This document shows, one piece after another, positions 61,001-64,000 of a stretch of 64,000 nt of DNA (position 1 is the first letter of the stretch; each line of letters starts with the position of its first letter). The position numbers and the translations under genes are program-made. The notes below the pieces were generated by a model, which saw only the letters and a list, made by a program, of their open reading frames with translations, was not told the DNA's origin and made no database searches. This DNA is from Macropodus opercularis (taxonomy: Eukaryota > Chordata > Actinopteri > Anabantiformes > Osphronemidae). The stretch covers positions 1,433,501 through 1,497,500 of the forward strand of contig CM061100.1 of NCBI GenBank assembly GCA_030770545.1, read 5' to 3'.

Positions 61001-63851
61001 CCTTCTCCCTGTCTCACAGTGAGGATGGTTAATGTGGATGTCACGTTAATTAGTTTTAAATGGCAGTAAATCTATGAAAATATAAAAGTCTACAAAATCT
61101 CCAAGTGACTGTGAAAGTTGCCTCAGTGGAAAATATTTCACTCCATCACTAGAGTTTCCAAACTCCCTAGTAATCCAAGTGGCACATTTTCCCCACTTCC
61201 CCCCAATGTCAGCATGGAAAATTGCTCCGATGCTTGAGGGGCAAACTTCTCTCTTGATTTATGAGAACAACACGTGATCCCCTCCTTCTCGTCGGGTCAG
61301 CCCCCCCCCGAGCCTCTGCTGCAGCCTGTGACATGCTGGATGCTGAATGATGATGCCCTGAGGTCCTAGAAGAGGAACACACACCACCTTCTCCAGCTGT
61401 TGTCACTAACTACTATCTTTGAGTTTGATGGCCTTTCTAACTACATTCCTGCCCTCTCCTGTCACCTGGGCTCAAGGGAGCAACAAATCAAGCTGCTGAT
61501 GTTGTAGCAACAGGAAGGTTGTTGTGGATGACAAACGTCCCCTTTAAAGGATTAAAGGTCCGCTTTCTCTGGTGAGCAGTCAGTTTTAAACAAAAGGTTC
61601 CTGTACTGCTCATCATCAGTCAAAACCACATCAACAGTGATTTTGTCAGTGTGTACTTTAAGGTCAACACCAACTATCTGTCTTCAACTATGCTACGAGG
61701 AAAAGTGTTTACAGATTTGAGTGCGTGTCCAGAGAAAATCCCAACCTGGTCAGAAGCTGTCAGATGTTACCCCGAGCAGGCAAGCAGCATGCTAATCTTA
61801 ATCACGTGTAATTGGAGTTTCAAATATCACTGTGCTGCAACATTTCCTCAAAGTCAACAACATGACTGACAAGGCACCAGTGGAAGAAAAACCCCGAGCA
61901 CACAGACATAACCTGCATAATACCTAAGTGGGATAAAGTCTGTTGCCACATCATTTAGGGTAGGTATTGAATGGACAGTGGTTTCAGAACGGTTCTCTTA
62001 TTTTTGGCTGTGGTGCCCAGCGGTCACACCAAGAAGGAGAAAACCAGACTAATAATTCATGTGATGAAAACTGAAGTGATGACTGATGAAAAAAATAAAT
62101 GAAAAGGCTTTGACAAAAAAAAAAAAGGCGGTTTAGCCGAGGGTGAATTCTGAAGACAATTTGCGTTTTACACCAATGAAGTGTAATGTCAAGCCCATGC
62201 CAGCCGTGCAGGCGGCTCCCGCTGGATGAGGAACGGCCACTTCAGCTATAGCATATAATATTACAGCAGCAGAAAATAGACCACTGCACGGAAAATGTCT
62301 GTGAGGTTTGATTTGCGTATTCATAATAAGAGATTGAAGTGTTCAGTGCCCACAGGTGTGAGCAGGTGTTTGCATAGAGTAAACACATCTTCTACAAAAG
62401 ACTAGAAGGGTTAAGGGACTTCATAAATCCTCTTTGACCTCTGTGATGGTATAAATAATTTCTTTGGAAGTGGAGATGTCCTGTTCAAGGTTTAGGGCCT
62501 GGCAGTTATTCCGCTTAATAAGTAATTGTATTTCCAAACTGCACCGTGCGTCTCACCGCTGTATGTTCAACCAAGCAGCATCACAGGGACGTGAGTGAAA
62601 TCAATTAGACGGCTGACCTTCGCTTAGAGGTCAGCGCAAACACCAGAAGAATGATTTAAGCGGCTCTACAGCTTCTCCCGTGGAAGGAGGTAAAAAAGGG
62701 CCTCGCCACAGTGTTCTTCGGTTGCTGAATTGAGTTTCAAGATTTACAGCATCTGAGCAGACATCTGTCTCCCCTGCAGTGGCCATTGGCCCATGACATC
62801 TAATGGAATTAACTTTTGCTTCCAACACAGAAATGTAATGAGAAACTCTTACAAGAAACTCCTGCCTCTGGTCTGGCTGCCAGAGAGGCACAAAAACAAA
62901 GACCCCCGGCAGAGTTTAAATAGCTGCTGAGATAATGGAGGAGCTTAGTGCAACAATACAGAGCTGATACCGACTCAGTGTTTGAGTTTGTAAGTGGATG
63001 TCTTCCTGCTTACGGTGCGTGTGGGAACAACCCACCTCCGTGCAGACATCACTAAGAGCAACGCACAACATCAGGGTCAGCAACAGAATCTTATCCTAGC
63101 ACAGTGTAACGGTTGGATTTTGTGCTCTTTCGCTTAAACTCTTTGACCGAGTCATTCATCAGTGAGCGCAGCGTCTAAAAACACAAACCATCACTGTTTA
63201 TGGAGACACAAACAATGTGTGAGTAACAAATCCCATCACAGGCTCCAGTGCCGGCTGGTCCCTGCAATCGATTTTGTGTTGTTGCACAATAATATGAGCT
63301 CGACCTCGAGTTAGCCCCGGTGCCTTGGCGGCTTTTGTTATTTTCAAAAATGCATCTAAGCACCAACAAAAATCCGAAGACTGACAGCATCATGACAGAC
63401 TGCAGTGTGGTGAAGACCCGAGGAGACTTGGGGGCGGAATTTAACAGAATCACATTTGCCTAAGCTGCAAACTAACAAACATTTAAAGGGTTTCATGTGC
63501 AACCATGGTGGCCACTCAACAATTTTGACCTACGCAATTATCTGCAAGTGCTAACACAAAAATGCAAACCCCTGAGGCGCAAAAAGAGCGTCTGCCACTA
63601 ATTGACAAAATCAGAGGGTTGCCTGTCTTAGTGTCCATTAGCAGAGAATGTAGCACAGACCACCCTTAGAGACTCTGCTCATACTCTTATGAAATAAATA
63701 TATTTCTCAAATATCCAAAAGTTCCTAATACATATAAATTCACATACCCTCTTTGACATCATCTACTGCTGGTTTCAAACTTTCTTCTTTCCGCTGCTTT
63801 ATGGCCTGTAGTTCCTTTTTCAGCTGCCGCGCCTCTTTCCGTAACTCATCA
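55076..63851 (-). CDS. cwc27: CWC27 spliceosome-associated protein, C-terminal exons (partial)
   Basis: The last four coding exons on the minus strand are 63851-63748, 59252-59143, 59037-58934 and 55238-55076. They join in phase into about 160 C-terminal residues; the N-terminal cyclophilin-type domain lies beyond the right edge. CWC27 is a component of activated spliceosomes and pairs with CWC22; its cyclophilin domain is regarded as inactive as an isomerase. Matches to the family tail are strong: DELRKEARQLKKEL, AVAEYLEGRKKYDELRKQ, TLALLNCFKSKL, an acidic EEDDDRGW, then DEDTFEIYDPRNPVNKRRRE. It ends in a lysine-rich tail, MKEKKAKR. The partner gene ADAMTS6 is tail to tail, as in human. Introns are 4.5 kb, 105 nt and 3.7 kb. 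Confidence 0.95.
55239..58933 (-). other. cwc27: CWC27 last intron
   Basis: A 3.7-kb intron with a 193-codon plus-strand frame (57240-57821) that shows no domain and overlaps other open frames. A weak B-box-like GGTTGAAATCC lies at 58067-58077, without other SINE features. Nothing else is supported. Confidence 0.5.
60510..60700 (+). mobile_element. Decayed Tc1/mariner-type transposon fragment
   Basis: At 60585-60692 one plus-strand frame reads DQWTDEAKMNVCQNDGKR, then TVWRGHGMGSLVFTGDVT. The order W-T-D-E-x-K, NDGKR and VWR is the signature around the second catalytic Asp of Tc1-like transposases. The stretch normally found between VWR and the following segment is missing, so it is internally deleted. 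No terminal inverted repeats were found. It lies antisense in a CWC27 intron (59253-63747) and cannot encode a working enzyme. The rest of this intron shows no gene. Confidence 0.6.
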
Positions 63852-64000
63852 CTGTGAGGGAACAGACAAGGTTGAAGAATTTTAACTCAACATATATAAC
63901 TGCTATAAAAAGGTTTACATGCAACAGATGGGAACGGCGACAGGTTCAGAGACAAAAATCAGTGATGACGTATAACAGAACTTTGGCTTCACCGGCTCAG

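Noticed and set aside
1..64000. CRISPR arrays, bacterial-type operons or phage genes
   Set aside because: The window is spliced vertebrate DNA; none of the repeats has spacer structure.

Overview
The window is vertebrate nuclear DNA, most likely from a percomorph-type teleost. It shows GT-AG introns, short introns (77-122 nt) mixed with multi-kb ones, many CA/GT microsatellites, and proteins that align closely with vertebrate families. Four protein-coding genes can be reconstructed exon by exon from the sequence. They are COPS4 (complete, +, 1197-4273, 9 coding exons, 406 aa), a PLAC8-like cysteine-rich gene (complete, -, 5423-6284, 3 coding exons, 104 aa), ADAMTS6 (complete, +, 9690-43944, 24 coding exons, 1119 aa) and the 3' end of CWC27 (-, 55076-63851, last four coding exons; the rest lies beyond the right edge). 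All exon phases join in frame and no coding gene shows a frameshift or premature stop.

Layout: 1-1030 is an AT-rich flank with a possible divergent first exon at the left edge. 1030-4605 holds COPS4 with a TATA-less promoter (CRE and ETS motifs). COPS4 and PLAC8-like are tail to tail. PLAC8-like and ADAMTS6 are head to head across about 1.8 kb. 8285-9690 holds the inferred ADAMTS6 promoter and a leader rich in upstream ORFs. The ADAMTS6 body fills 9.7-43.9 kb, with a 3' UTR probably running to about 46.4 kb. 46.4-54.6 kb is intergenic and contains a promoter-like GC-richer block (51.4-51.73 kb), a 1.2 kb A-rich minisatellite with a roughly 292-bp higher-order period (51.75-52.92 kb) and AT dinucleotide tracts. 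55-64 kb is the CWC27 tail, with a decayed Tc1-like transposase fragment in one intron.

These genes do not form a pathway. COPS4 is a COP9 signalosome subunit, PLAC8-like proteins are small Cys-rich membrane or cortical proteins, ADAMTS6 is a secreted extracellular-matrix protease and CWC27 is a spliceosomal cyclophilin-like protein. The pairs COPS4/PLAC8 and ADAMTS6/CWC27 keep the relative orientations known in human, but in human they sit on different chromosomes (4q21 and 5q12). The window therefore spans a junction between two vertebrate synteny blocks. I found no convincing new biological system. The best leads are non-coding: the promoter-like block fused to the minisatellite, the CA tract beside an ADAMTS6 5' splice site and the uORF-dense ADAMTS6 leader.
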